Shown: positions 1 through 7,229 of the stretch, one piece after another
Position numbering within the stretch: position 1 is the stretch's first letter
How the letters are laid out: the number at the start of each line of letters is the position of its first letter
Source: Acinetobacter celticus
GTDB lineage: Bacteria > Pseudomonadota > Gammaproteobacteria > Pseudomonadales > Moraxellaceae
DNA: 64,000 bases
Assembly: GCF_001707755.1 (NCBI RefSeq)
Contig: NZ_MBDL01000015.1
Span: forward strand, 1 to 64,000
Direction: 5' to 3'
Position numbers and translations under genes: made by a program
The notes under the pieces: generated by a model
Told to the model about the DNA's origin: nothing
Databases searched by the model: none
Seen by the model: only the letters and a program-made list of their open reading frames with translations

Positions 1-91
1 TAATTTCGATCAATCAATCAGTAAAAATCCACACAAGTTGTTCTTCATAAGCTCTTAATGATCTTCTCACTGGTTCGTCACCAGCAAGCTA

Positions 92-127
92 GGTCGGCTA
101 TACTACTCTCTTTCAGAGAATAGTCAA
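92..127 (-). promoter_or_regulatory. Probable rRNA-type promoter reading off the left edge
   Basis: On the minus strand a TTGACT -35 (122-127) is followed after 16 bases by TAGTAT (100-105) and then a GC-rich discriminator, GCCGACC. The 16-base spacer and GC-rich discriminator are typical of stringently controlled rRNA P1 promoters. The DNA just upstream (about 128-180) is A/T-rich, like an UP element. The transcribed side (1-91) holds no ORF and contains a small hairpin, CTGGT-GACGA-ACCAG. I infer an rrn operon leader whose 16S gene lies outside the window; a tRNA operon promoter is the alternative. Confidence 0.5.
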
Positions 128-335
128 CAGGTTTTATTGATTATTTTCAAACTCCTTCAAGATCCTTAGAATTAACCCTTAAGCCAACCCCTTGTTTCTC
201 AACAAGTTTTAATCAATATCACCGCCGATGGATGTGCATTCTACAGCATTCCCAACCCAACACAACCCCCTTTTTTAATTATTTTATTAAAAATAACTCG
301 AATGGTTATTTATTCCGCAAAAATGTGGTTTTTTT

Positions 336-1403
336 CTATTTTTTTAAGAAAACAGGCACTGAATCTACAAATTTATCGAATAATTTTCCTGTTTTATTCT
401 TTTCTTGCCAATTTAACGGCCGACAATCGATATATTCGCAATAGCCGCTCTCTCCACTTATCTCTTCATCATTTATTTTAATTTGATAACTAAAACTTCC
501 TGCATAACCAGCCCCTACCCCAAATTTAAAGTCGCCACGACTTTGTGACTGTATATGTACATTAATTTTTGAATTGCTAATGATCCATTCGAATTCGCGA
601 GGTAAATACATTTTATGGTGATTTGGGGTCATCACTGCTGGATAAACGCGATGTACTCGTAAATACACGCCATCGTCATACATCTGTATTTTTTTTGAAT
701 TGAAATCTTTTAAATAAAGTCTGGACTGCAAAATTCGATTTAGTCCATCTCGGGTTTGCATCACAATAAGTTGGCGTTGATTACTGAGATTAATAATTTG
801 TGCAGTATAAAATGCAATAGAAAAAGAGGGGAAGATCATGGCTCGAGCAAACTCAAGTGAGCCAAGTTGCTGAATGGTATATGGTCGATCTTTATAAACA
901 ATCTCGCCAGAACATTCACATAATTGTGACCAATATTCTGCCAAACCCATTCTTAGCTTATTGAAATAGCAAAATGAGCCAGATATTTTAATTTGCAGGT
1001 CAAAGCTTAATTCTGAATCATTGCGTTGCAACTTAAATTCGGGAAAAGCACCACTAAAATTTTCTCGATCTTGAAATTGAAAGATGTTCTCGTCAAAAGT
1101 GCAGTCATTTTCCATGGAATAGCAATGTAGCTGTCCAACCATATGTGAACTGATGCTGGACATCACTGTTGCTGTATTTTGGGCAGAGTATTGTACATTA
1201 CGCAAAATTTTGGCGTTTGGCTGACCAATCACGCTAATGAAATTTAAATAATGTAGGGGCGCAGGTAAGTTTGGAATTTTCAGCGCCAACAGAACGGTTT
1301 TATATTGTCGGCTAGGCGGATGTAATGGATAGCTATGTGGAAGCAAGGCTGGAGTCTGGTTCAGCTGTTTGGATTGATCTAGAAAATCTTTAAACAACTG
1401 CAT
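336..1403 (-). CDS. Uncharacterised protein encoded downstream of pssA (possibly DUF6670-like)
   Basis: A 355-residue protein with no signal peptide or clear membrane segment. The start has a good AAGGAG Shine-Dalgarno, and the gene begins 18 bases after the pssA stop on the same strand, so the two are probably co-transcribed. The sequence is rich in beta-strand-like stretches. A central segment (about residues 160-190, containing CSGEIVYKDRPYTIQQLGS) recalls the lipocalin-like AttH/CrtC group, but the match is weak. I have a vague memory of an Acinetobacter DUF6670 family of this kind. Linkage to phosphatidylserine synthase hints at a lipid or membrane role, which is inference only. Function unknown. 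Confidence 0.75.
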   Translation of the reverse strand: MQLFKDFLDQSKQLNQTPALLPHSYPLHPPSRQYKTVLLALKIPNLPAPLHYLNFISVIGQPNAKILRNVQYSAQNTATVMSSISSHMVGQLHCYSMENDCTFDENIFQFQDRENFSGAFPEFKLQRNDSELSFDLQIKISGSFCYFNKLRMGLAEYWSQLCECSGEIVYKDRPYTIQQLGSLEFARAMIFPSFSIAFYTAQIINLSNQRQLIVMQTRDGLNRILQSRLYLKDFNSKKIQMYDDGVYLRVHRVYPAVMTPNHHKMYLPREFEWIISNSKINVHIQSQSRGDFKFGVGAGYAGSFSYQIKINDEEISGESGYCEYIDCRPLNWQEKNKTGKLFDKFVDSVPVFLKK

Positions 1404-1421
1404 ATCAGACTCCTTACATGA

Positions 1422-2249
1422 TTATGTAGCCGTATTTTTGCGAGCAAGGAATGTGGTTACAAATCCTGAAAAAGCATAAATAATTGAAATCACTAATATT
1501 CCGACAGGAATATTATAAGTCACAGCAGCCAAGATAAATACAGCTATTGGTAATACAGCAAAAGGAACCCGCTTTCGCTCTACTGTTTTAAATGAATAAT
1601 ATTTCATATTCGAGATCATCAGCAAACCTACTGCAGCAATGACAACAGCATTGACGATTTGAATTCCATGTTCGCGTAAATCAAACACTTCTGGAAAATC
1701 TTTCGCAACCAATACCAATGAAATAATCATCACAGCAGCCAACGGACTTGCTACACCAATAAAGTAGCGTTTATCAACCACGCCAATCTGTACATTAAAG
1801 CGTGCTAAACGAAAGGCAGCACATGCCGTATAAACAAAGCACGCAGCCAAGCCAATTCTGCCTAAATCGTGCAGGCTCCAGCTATACATTAAAATAGCGG
1901 GTGCAACACCAAATGCGAGCAAGTCCGATAAAGAGTCAAACTGTTCGCCAAAAGGGCTTTGCGCACCAATTGCACGAGCAACACGACCATCTAAACCATC
2001 AAGCAATGCCGCAATAAAAATGGCATATACTGCTTGGGTATAATCACCATTCATACTCGCAATAATAGAATAAAACCCCGACAGCAATGCAGCTGTCGTA
2101 ATTAAATTCGGCCACAGGTAGATACCGCGACGTTTGACCTTTTGCCCCTCATGGGTATGCTCTTCTTCCACTACTTCAAAAGTAATACCATCAAAAGCAT
2201 TTTCTTCTTTGGTAGAGTTTTCCCGTTCAGGTTTATTTATATTTGTCAT
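1422..2249 (-). CDS. pssA: CDP-diacylglycerol--serine O-phosphatidyltransferase
   Basis: An integral membrane enzyme that transfers a phosphatidyl group from CDP-diacylglycerol to L-serine, making phosphatidylserine, the precursor of phosphatidylethanolamine. The CDP-alcohol phosphotransferase signature D-x2-DG-x2-AR-x8-G-x3-D-x3-D is complete at residues 84-108 (DGLDGRVAR ... GEQFDSLSD). About eight hydrophobic segments follow a charged cytosolic N-terminus of roughly 40 residues. The multi-spanning architecture is the type II PssA of Gram-positives and many proteobacteria, not the peripheral E. coli enzyme. The gene lies 50 bases after rlmJ and directly before the uncharacterised gene at 336-1403, suggesting one minus-strand unit. 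Confidence 0.93.
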   Translation of the reverse strand: MTNINKPERENSTKEENAFDGITFEVVEEEHTHEGQKVKRRGIYLWPNLITTAALLSGFYSIIASMNGDYTQAVYAIFIAALLDGLDGRVARAIGAQSPFGEQFDSLSDLLAFGVAPAILMYSWSLHDLGRIGLAACFVYTACAAFRLARFNVQIGVVDKRYFIGVASPLAAVMIISLVLVAKDFPEVFDLREHGIQIVNAVVIAAVGLLMISNMKYYSFKTVERKRVPFAVLPIAVFILAAVTYNIPVGILVISIIYAFSGFVTTFLARKNTAT

Positions 2250-2299
2250 TGTTCGATCCTAACTGTGACCTTTTATCTTCGTTCAGCGTGTAGGCTGTG

Positions 2300-3157
2300 T
2301 TATTCGCCAACCAACCAGCGAACAGCGGCATGGCCACCATTTTCGCTCATTTTTAAATGTGGGAACAACCATTGTAAAGCTTCATCTGCATCTTGAGAGA
2401 ACTTCCAAGGTGGATTGATCACCAACAAACCACAGCCATTCAAACCCACTGGCGTATCATCTGGCCATACACATACTTCGCAAACCAATTGACGACGAAT
2501 ACCCGTTTTGTACATTTTCTTTTCAAAACGTTCAATCATGGCACGGTCTTTAATTGGATACCAAACCGCAAAACAGCCTGTTGGCCATTTCTTGTAAGCA
2601 GCAACCAGTAATTCTACCAATTGTGGGAAATCTTTACGTTCTAATTCGTAAGGTGGGTCAATCATCACCAAACCACGTTTTTCTTTTGGTGGAATGACAC
2701 CTAGCAAACCTTCGTAAGCATCACGCTCATGCAAGCCTGCACGTTTATCAAAAATATTGTGGCGCAATTGCTGAAATACATCACGTTGCATTTCAAAAAT
2801 GGTGGCTCTGTCTATTTCACGCATGCCTTCTAAAGCAAACCATGGTGAACCGGGATACGCACCCTTACCAAAATTCTCACGCATTTTTTCAACAATTTTT
2901 AAATATTGTTGTACACCTTCAGGTGCATTACGTTTAATCGAATCATCCAGCTTCACTAAACGGTGAATACCCGTTAAAAATTCGCCCGATTTTTGTGCTT
3001 CTGAAGTCGACAAGTCATATTTACCCGCCCCACCATGCGTATCTACATAGCGATAAGGTTTATCTTTTGCATTGAGTCGAGTCAATAATTGAAGCAACAA
3101 AACATGCTTCATGACATCGGCAAAGTTGCCTGCATGGAAATGGTGACGGTAATTCAT
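2300..3157 (-). CDS. rlmJ: 23S rRNA (adenine(2030)-N6)-methyltransferase
   Basis: A SAM-dependent methyltransferase that modifies A2030 of 23S rRNA. The protein is 285 residues, the usual RlmJ length, and opens with the family-typical MNYRHHFHAGNFADVMKH. The N6-adenine methyltransferase catalytic tetrad DPPY is present in VMIDPPYELERKDF (about residue 165). E. coli names for this family are YhiR and RlmJ. It is divergent from the oxygenase gene at 3262, with about 100 bases between for both promoters, and it probably heads the rlmJ-pssA unit. Confidence 0.93.
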   Translation of the reverse strand: MNYRHHFHAGNFADVMKHVLLLQLLTRLNAKDKPYRYVDTHGGAGKYDLSTSEAQKSGEFLTGIHRLVKLDDSIKRNAPEGVQQYLKIVEKMRENFGKGAYPGSPWFALEGMREIDRATIFEMQRDVFQQLRHNIFDKRAGLHERDAYEGLLGVIPPKEKRGLVMIDPPYELERKDFPQLVELLVAAYKKWPTGCFAVWYPIKDRAMIERFEKKMYKTGIRRQLVCEVCVWPDDTPVGLNGCGLLVINPPWKFSQDADEALQWLFPHLKMSENGGHAAVRWLVGE

Positions 3158-3261
3158 GTTTCTATAATTCCTAATATCAACGTCTATTTTAGCATGAAAA
3201 ATAGTTTCATTCCGATGCTTATCTTGTTCTAGAATAGCTCACCTTTTTTGCGGTTTTAAAT

Positions 3262-3864
3262 ATGGACGCAATGCCCCTCCCAAAGTCTTGGAATGCTGAT
3301 CAAATATTAAATGATTTAGATCAGCATGGATTTGCCTTAATTGATGATGCTTACTCTTCAGAATACACACAAGCATTACTTGAAGAATGCACTTCTCACT
3401 TCAATCAATTTCGTGATGCAGCCATTCAAAATGGTGTAATGAGTCAAATTCGTAGTGACCATATTTTATGGATAAATGACGAATTAAAAATTGCACAACA
3501 ACACATCGATTATTTAAACGCCCTTTCAGAGCAATTGAATCAGGCGTTTTTTTTGGGCATTCAAGAAGTCGAAGCGCACTTTGCCTGCTATAACGCAGGT
3601 GAGTTTTATGCCTTACATCGCGATAACCCACAGCAAAAAAATGGCCGTCTCATTTCTACCGTGTATTACTTACATGAAGAGTGGCAAGAGGACTGGGGTG
3701 GCGAACTCCGCCTACAAGACAAAAATGAGCAATGGCATGTCATTGCACCAAAACCGAACCGAATTGCGATTTTTCAAAGTGACTTATTACACGAAGTGAT
3801 TCAAGCAAAACAGCAACGTCTTTCAATTACCGCATGGTTACGTAGTCGCTCTTCCATTTGGTAG
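3262..3864 (+). CDS. 2OG-Fe(II) oxygenase (prolyl 4-hydroxylase-like)
   Basis: A 200-residue cytosolic member of the 2-oxoglutarate/Fe(II)-dependent dioxygenases. The double-stranded beta-helix ligands are visible: H119-x-D121 (LHRDNP) and H177 (LLHEV) for iron, and R186 (QQRLSIT) for 2-oxoglutarate. The tail ITAWLRSRS is typical of the small bacterial PiuC/P4H-type SM-20 relatives. The substrate is not known; bacterial homologues can hydroxylate ribosomal or elongation-factor residues, but nothing here identifies the target. The gene is followed by a hairpin and another plus-strand gene. Confidence 0.85.
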   Translation: MDAMPLPKSWNADQILNDLDQHGFALIDDAYSSEYTQALLEECTSHFNQFRDAAIQNGVMSQIRSDHILWINDELKIAQQHIDYLNALSEQLNQAFFLGIQEVEAHFACYNAGEFYALHRDNPQQKNGRLISTVYYLHEEWQEDWGGELRLQDKNEQWHVIAPKPNRIAIFQSDLLHEVIQAKQQRLSITAWLRSRSSIW

Positions 3865-3886
3865 AACTTTAAATTTAAACATTCAT

Positions 3887-3915
3887 CCTCATATAACGCT
3901 TATTGTTATATGAGG
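3887..3915 (+). promoter_or_regulatory. Perfect hairpin covering the Shine-Dalgarno of the next gene
   Basis: An 11-bp perfect inverted repeat (left arm CCTCATATAAC at 3887-3897, right arm GTTATATGAGG at 3905-3915, 7-base loop) sits in the gap between the oxygenase and the gene starting at 3925. The right arm contains GAGG of the only good Shine-Dalgarno (GAGGA, 3912-3916). There is no T-tract, so it is a poor intrinsic terminator. Masking of the ribosome-binding site is the simplest reading. Confidence 0.6.
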
Positions 3916-3924
3916 AATACACCA

Positions 3925-4437
3925 ATGCGTGACCACACCAAACTCATCATTCAACGTATTGGTGAGACAGATCAATTATATTTGCAAGGCAATAGTCCTG
4001 AACTTAGCCTAGAACGCGCAGAATTACGCTTACAATTGGTCACGCTCAGTCAAATGCGTCAAGAACAAATTCATTTTCTACAAGAAGCTGTCGTGCTTTT
4101 AGAGCAAAGCCGGATTGACGCTGAAGAAATGCCTTTAAGCATGTATATTAATTTGTCTTTGCATTTGGCCAAAGCCTATATGCTGTATTTTGAAATTACT
4201 CGTGAAGTGCGTTTTGCTTTAATTGTGCAACAAATTTTAAAACCTATGAAGCGTGATGATTACGGCGATATTTATTTCTTTTTGGCTTATGCCTCTGCAG
4301 CAAAAAATGAATTATCCCTGACCCGCCATTGGTTAACCAAATACAGCAAAACCCAAGCTTTTGACTCGGAATTGATACGCGAACATGCGGCTTTTCGTAT
4401 GTTCCATCAAGAACTGTGGTTTACACAGCTAATTTAA
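3925..4437 (+). CDS. Hypothetical helical cytosolic protein
   Basis: A protein of 170 residues from the ATG at 3925, chosen because AGGA lies 8 bases upstream; an in-frame ATG at 3910 falls inside the hairpin arm and has no Shine-Dalgarno. The sequence is predominantly helical, rich in Leu, Glu and Gln, with no signal peptide, membrane segment or recognised catalytic motif. The alternating helices (residues about 25-150) could form a TPR-like solenoid, but no consensus repeat is clear. It follows the 2OG oxygenase on the same strand. Function unknown. Confidence 0.75.
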   Translation: MRDHTKLIIQRIGETDQLYLQGNSPELSLERAELRLQLVTLSQMRQEQIHFLQEAVVLLEQSRIDAEEMPLSMYINLSLHLAKAYMLYFEITREVRFALIVQQILKPMKRDDYGDIYFFLAYASAAKNELSLTRHWLTKYSKTQAFDSELIREHAAFRMFHQELWFTQLI

Positions 4438-4491
4438 GATGCATTGTACTCAATGTCTAAATTTCTAGTTCAGCTGTAAAAAACAGACAAT

Positions 4492-4523
4492 AAAAAACGC
4501 CTCAATAGAGGCGTTTTCTTCAA
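4492..4523 (+). terminator. Intrinsic terminator between convergent genes
   Basis: AAAACGCCTC-AATA-GAGGCGTTTT: a GC-rich stem with A and T runs on both sides. It can serve the plus-strand gene ending at 4437 and the minus-strand DUF2789 gene ending at 4563. Confidence 0.8.
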
Positions 4524-4562
4524 GACATTCTGTCGTATTAAAATAATAGTAAGCTAATGCCT

Positions 4563-4820
4563 TTAAGCAGGTTGTAATTTATACGCATCCATATGTAACT
4601 GCTGATTCAACTCATCAATCCAAATCGCCCAATCATCATCTTGTATTAAATGACTGATTAAAAAATCACGCTGCCCTCTATTCCAAAAAGGTGCATCATG
4701 CAAATTTTGACTGGCAGAAAGCTGATGTGTTCGTACATACAACGCTATCGCGGCAGCACTGTTGGCTAACCCCAACTGAGAAAACAATAATTCTAAGGAT
4801 GGTTTATGTTGATTGAGCAT
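4563..4820 (-). CDS. DUF2789 family protein (copy 1)
   Basis: An 85-residue soluble protein with a strong AAGGAGGGCGAG ribosome-binding site. It belongs to the small DUF2789 family of gammaproteobacteria: an N-terminal LELLFSQLGL segment, a middle FWNRGQRDFLISH segment and a C-terminal DDWAIWIDELNQQLH segment. A paralogue lies immediately upstream on the same strand (4926-5186), and all three segments are shared with it. The biochemical role of the family is unknown. Confidence 0.82.
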   Translation of the reverse strand: MLNQHKPSLELLFSQLGLANSAAAIALYVRTHQLSASQNLHDAPFWNRGQRDFLISHLIQDDDWAIWIDELNQQLHMDAYKLQPA

Positions 4821-4878
4821 CTCGCCCTCCTTATCAACGAATCTGTCATTTATTATTTAATTAACTTATAAGATATTG

Positions 4879-4910
4879 TAAAAAAAACCTAGTCATAAAA
4901 CTAGGTTTGT
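4879..4910 (-). terminator. Intrinsic terminator after DUF2789 copy 2
   Basis: On the minus strand AACCTAG-TTTTATGA-CTAGGTT is followed by a T run. It lies between the two DUF2789 genes, so they are probably separate transcription units. Confidence 0.7.
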
Positions 4911-4925
4911 TGTTGCAATTTGTAT

Positions 4926-5186
4926 TCATAGACTACACGACCCTGAACGCTTATGTTCTTTATGTAATTGCTCATTCAAAATATCAACCACCATGGCCCA
5001 CTCATCATCTTTTTTCCAATGACTTAGAATAAAATCCTGCTGGGCTTTGCTCCAAAAATCTGCTTTATGTAAAGGAATATCCATGGTTAATTGATGGGTT
5101 TCAATAAATTGATCAATCGCTTCAGAGCTGGAGTCTAATCCCAGTTGATCAAAAAATAGTTCTAAGTTCGGTTGTTGATCAAACAT
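4926..5186 (-). CDS. DUF2789 family protein (copy 2)
   Basis: 86 residues from the ATG at 5186, which has GGGGAG about 7 bases upstream; the longer reading frame to 5267 lacks a ribosome-binding site. It aligns along its whole length with the DUF2789 gene at 4563-4820: LELFFDQLGL, FWSKAQQDFILSHW and DDEWAMVVDILNEQLH match copy 1. The C-terminus is short and charged with one Cys. The tandem arrangement implies local duplication. Function unknown. Confidence 0.82.
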   Translation of the reverse strand: MFDQQPNLELFFDQLGLDSSSEAIDQFIETHQLTMDIPLHKADFWSKAQQDFILSHWKKDDEWAMVVDILNEQLHKEHKRSGSCSL

Positions 5187-5319
5187 ATACGTCTCCCCAA
5201 GCCTAAATAGTTCTTTTAACGTTAGCGCGAAGTTCAACCTGTTGCAATTACCCATATCTGAAAGCATGTTATTTTTTGTTGGTTTTTCACCCAGATTTGA
5301 GTTTTAAAAAATCTCATCC

Positions 5320-5353
5320 AATAAAAAAGCACCCCGATTGGAGTGCTTTTTAT
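5320..5353 (-). terminator. Intrinsic terminator of mdh
   Basis: On the minus strand, AAAGCACTCC-AATC-GGGGTGCTTTTTT just after the mdh stop (5385): a GC-rich stem and T-tract. Confidence 0.8.
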
Positions 5354-5384
5354 CTAATTTAAAATCAGCTTAAGCTGAAATCAA

Positions 5385-6371
5385 TTAGTTGAACAAGTGA
5401 GCAATAGCAGCACGTTCGCCTTCTAACTCTTCAAGAGTCACATCCATACGCTCACGGCTGAATGCATCAATTTCTAAGCCTTCAACACGTGTGTATTGAC
5501 CGTTTGCACATGTTACAGGAACACCGTACATAACGCCTTCTGGAATACCATAAGAACCATCAGAAGGAATACCCATCGTTACCCATTCGCCGTTTGTGCC
5601 AAGAGCCCAATCGCGCATATGGTCGATTGCAGCATTTGCAGCAGAAGCAGCAGAAGACAAACCACGTGCTTCAATAATTGCAGCACCACGTTTACCAACA
5701 GTAGGAAGGAATACGTTTGCATTCCATTCTTGGTCGTTGATCATGTCTTTTACGCTTTCGCCGTTAATAGTCGCGAAACGGTAGTCAGCATACATTGTTG
5801 GAGAGTGGTTACCCCAAACTGTAAGATTTTTAATGTCTTTAACTGCTTTACCTGTTTTAGCCGCAACTTGGCTAAGCGCACGGTTGTGGTCAAGACGAAG
5901 CATAGCAGTGAATTGACCTGGATTTAGATCTGGAGCAGATTTCATAGCAATATAAGCATTCGTGTTCGCAGGGTTACCTACAACAAGAACTTTAACGTCA
6001 CGGCTTGCGTGATCGTTAATTGATTTACCTTGAACAGTAAAGATTTTAGCATTTTCTTGTAAAAGCTCAGCACGCTCCATACCTGGACCACGTGGACGAG
6101 AACCTACAAGTAAGCAGTAGTCAGCATCTTTGAATGCAACATCTGGATTATCAGTACCGATCATGCCTTCTAAAAGAGGGAATGCGCAGTCTTCAAGTTC
6201 CATCATTACGCCTTTCAGCGCAGCTTGAGGCTTTTCAAAAGGAACTTCGAGCAATTGCAAAATAACTGGTTGATCTTTACCTAACATTTCGCCGCTTGCG
6301 ATACGGAATAATAGGCTGTAACCAATTTGACCTGCTGCGCCAGTAACGGCAACACGAACTGCTTGCTTCAT
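5385..6371 (-). CDS. mdh: Malate dehydrogenase (NAD)
   Basis: Oxidises L-malate to oxaloacetate with NAD in the TCA cycle. The protein is 328 residues, matching the roughly 328-residue cytosolic-type bacterial MDH group (not the 312-residue E. coli type). Visible features are the Rossmann loop GAAGQIGYS (residues 11-19), substrate arginines in [10 protein letters not shown] (R92, R94, R100), the catalytic Asp/Arg pair in LDHNRA (D161, R164) and the catalytic His in WGNHSP (H189). It is monocistronic by appearance, with a terminator downstream and about 170 bases of upstream DNA containing two inverted repeats. Confidence 0.97.
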   Translation of the reverse strand: MKQAVRVAVTGAAGQIGYSLLFRIASGEMLGKDQPVILQLLEVPFEKPQAALKGVMMELEDCAFPLLEGMIGTDNPDVAFKDADYCLLVGSRPRGPGMERAELLQENAKIFTVQGKSINDHASRDVKVLVVGNPANTNAYIAMKSAPDLNPGQFTAMLRLDHNRALSQVAAKTGKAVKDIKNLTVWGNHSPTMYADYRFATINGESVKDMINDQEWNANVFLPTVGKRGAAIIEARGLSSAASAANAAIDHMRDWALGTNGEWVTMGIPSDGSYGIPEGVMYGVPVTCANGQYTRVEGLEIDAFSRERMDVTLEELEGERAAIAHLFN

Positions 6372-6402
6372 CTAATTATCTCCAATAGAGGATATTCAAT
6401 GC

Positions 6403-6465
6403 GATTAAATAGTTAGTCCATTTAATCTAATCATCATAAACGCGAAAGATTGTACTCCAATCTTT
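6403..6465. promoter_or_regulatory. Two inverted repeats upstream of mdh
   Basis: GATTAAAT (6403-6410) is repeated inverted at 6420-6427, and AAAGATTG (6445-6452) is repeated inverted at 6458-6465. Both lie in the presumed mdh promoter or 5' untranslated region. They could be operators or mRNA hairpins. No confident -35/-10 pair was found. Confidence 0.35.
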
Positions 6466-6540
6466 TGGCAGTTGCATGTAAAAGGGAATGCTTTTCAACA
6501 AAAGTATAATAGGAAATATAAATAAAATAGCGCTAAAGAC

Positions 6541-7194
6541 TCAGAAAGATCCTTTAATGGTAAAGGAAGCTGGACAATTACTGATGACACTATTCGAGCA
6601 GGTTTTGTATTGACCATTACTTTTGTAACAAATTTTAATATTGGTCAAAATACTTCCTGCATACGACAGCTGGCATCCCAGTTGCACACCTTGTGCTGGT
6701 AAACCACTATTTAATCTCATAATTTTTGATCGTAATGTTGCAGATTGCATAACTTGCGTTTCCTGACTGGTTAATTCCTCAGGTATTTTTAATTTTTCTG
6801 CATAATTAATAATGGTTCTAAAATAGTTACTGGCACTCATCGGAACACAGCCACCAATTTCACGCCATAAAGCATTTCGCGCATTTTCATCGGGCATTAC
6901 TCGTGCCACGACCTTTGCTTGTATCGGTTGTAATTTAGAGGAACTTGAAGTAAAGCAGTCCTGCTGATTGGTTTCTGGAAAAAGCCCAGTAATATTCAGT
7001 GAATAGCCTTCCATACATTTGCGCTTTTTATGGCGCTGCGAATCGAGTGAACATACAGCGGGTACCAGCTGCACATTCATCATATAACCATGTACGGTCG
7101 GGGCTGCAAAACTGGTAGATACAAGAAAACAGTTACTACATGCAAAGAGTAAGGCAAATTCTATTCTCTTATTTCTAGCATAGTTCAGTCGCAT
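6541..7194 (-). CDS. Secreted RNase T2-like protein lacking catalytic residues
   Basis: 217 residues with a signal peptide (residues 1-30, cut near SFA/A). The body resembles RNase T2/RNase I: MNVQLVPAVC, then Cys-spaced SLNITGLFP (66-73) at the position of the xIHGLWP motif, then LWREIGGC (109-116) at the position of the HEWxKHGxC motif, and a C-terminal VQLGCQL...NCPASFTI pattern like E. coli RNase I. The catalytic His of the first motif is Thr69, and the His and neighbouring residues of the second are replaced, so it is probably not a ribonuclease. The disulphide-type cysteines are kept. It starts 35 bases after slt and is probably co-transcribed with it. The family call rests on motif alignment by eye. 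Confidence 0.68.
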   Translation of the reverse strand: MRLNYARNKRIEFALLFACSNCFLVSTSFAAPTVHGYMMNVQLVPAVCSLDSQRHKKRKCMEGYSLNITGLFPETNQQDCFTSSSSKLQPIQAKVVARVMPDENARNALWREIGGCVPMSASNYFRTIINYAEKLKIPEELTSQETQVMQSATLRSKIMRLNSGLPAQGVQLGCQLSYAGSILTNIKICYKSNGQYKTCSNSVISNCPASFTIKGSF

Positions 7195-7229
7195 TCATCC
7201 TCCCAAATCACAACCATCTACTGTTTATT

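Noticed and set aside
232..444. 70-residue Phe/Asn-rich frame near the left edge
   Set aside because: AT-rich, overlaps the 3' end of the real minus-strand gene, no start signal.
5496..5927. 143-residue open frame antisense to mdh
   Set aside because: It lies wholly inside mdh in the opposite direction, has biased composition with many Cys and Thr, and no ribosome-binding site; it is a shadow of the mdh codons.
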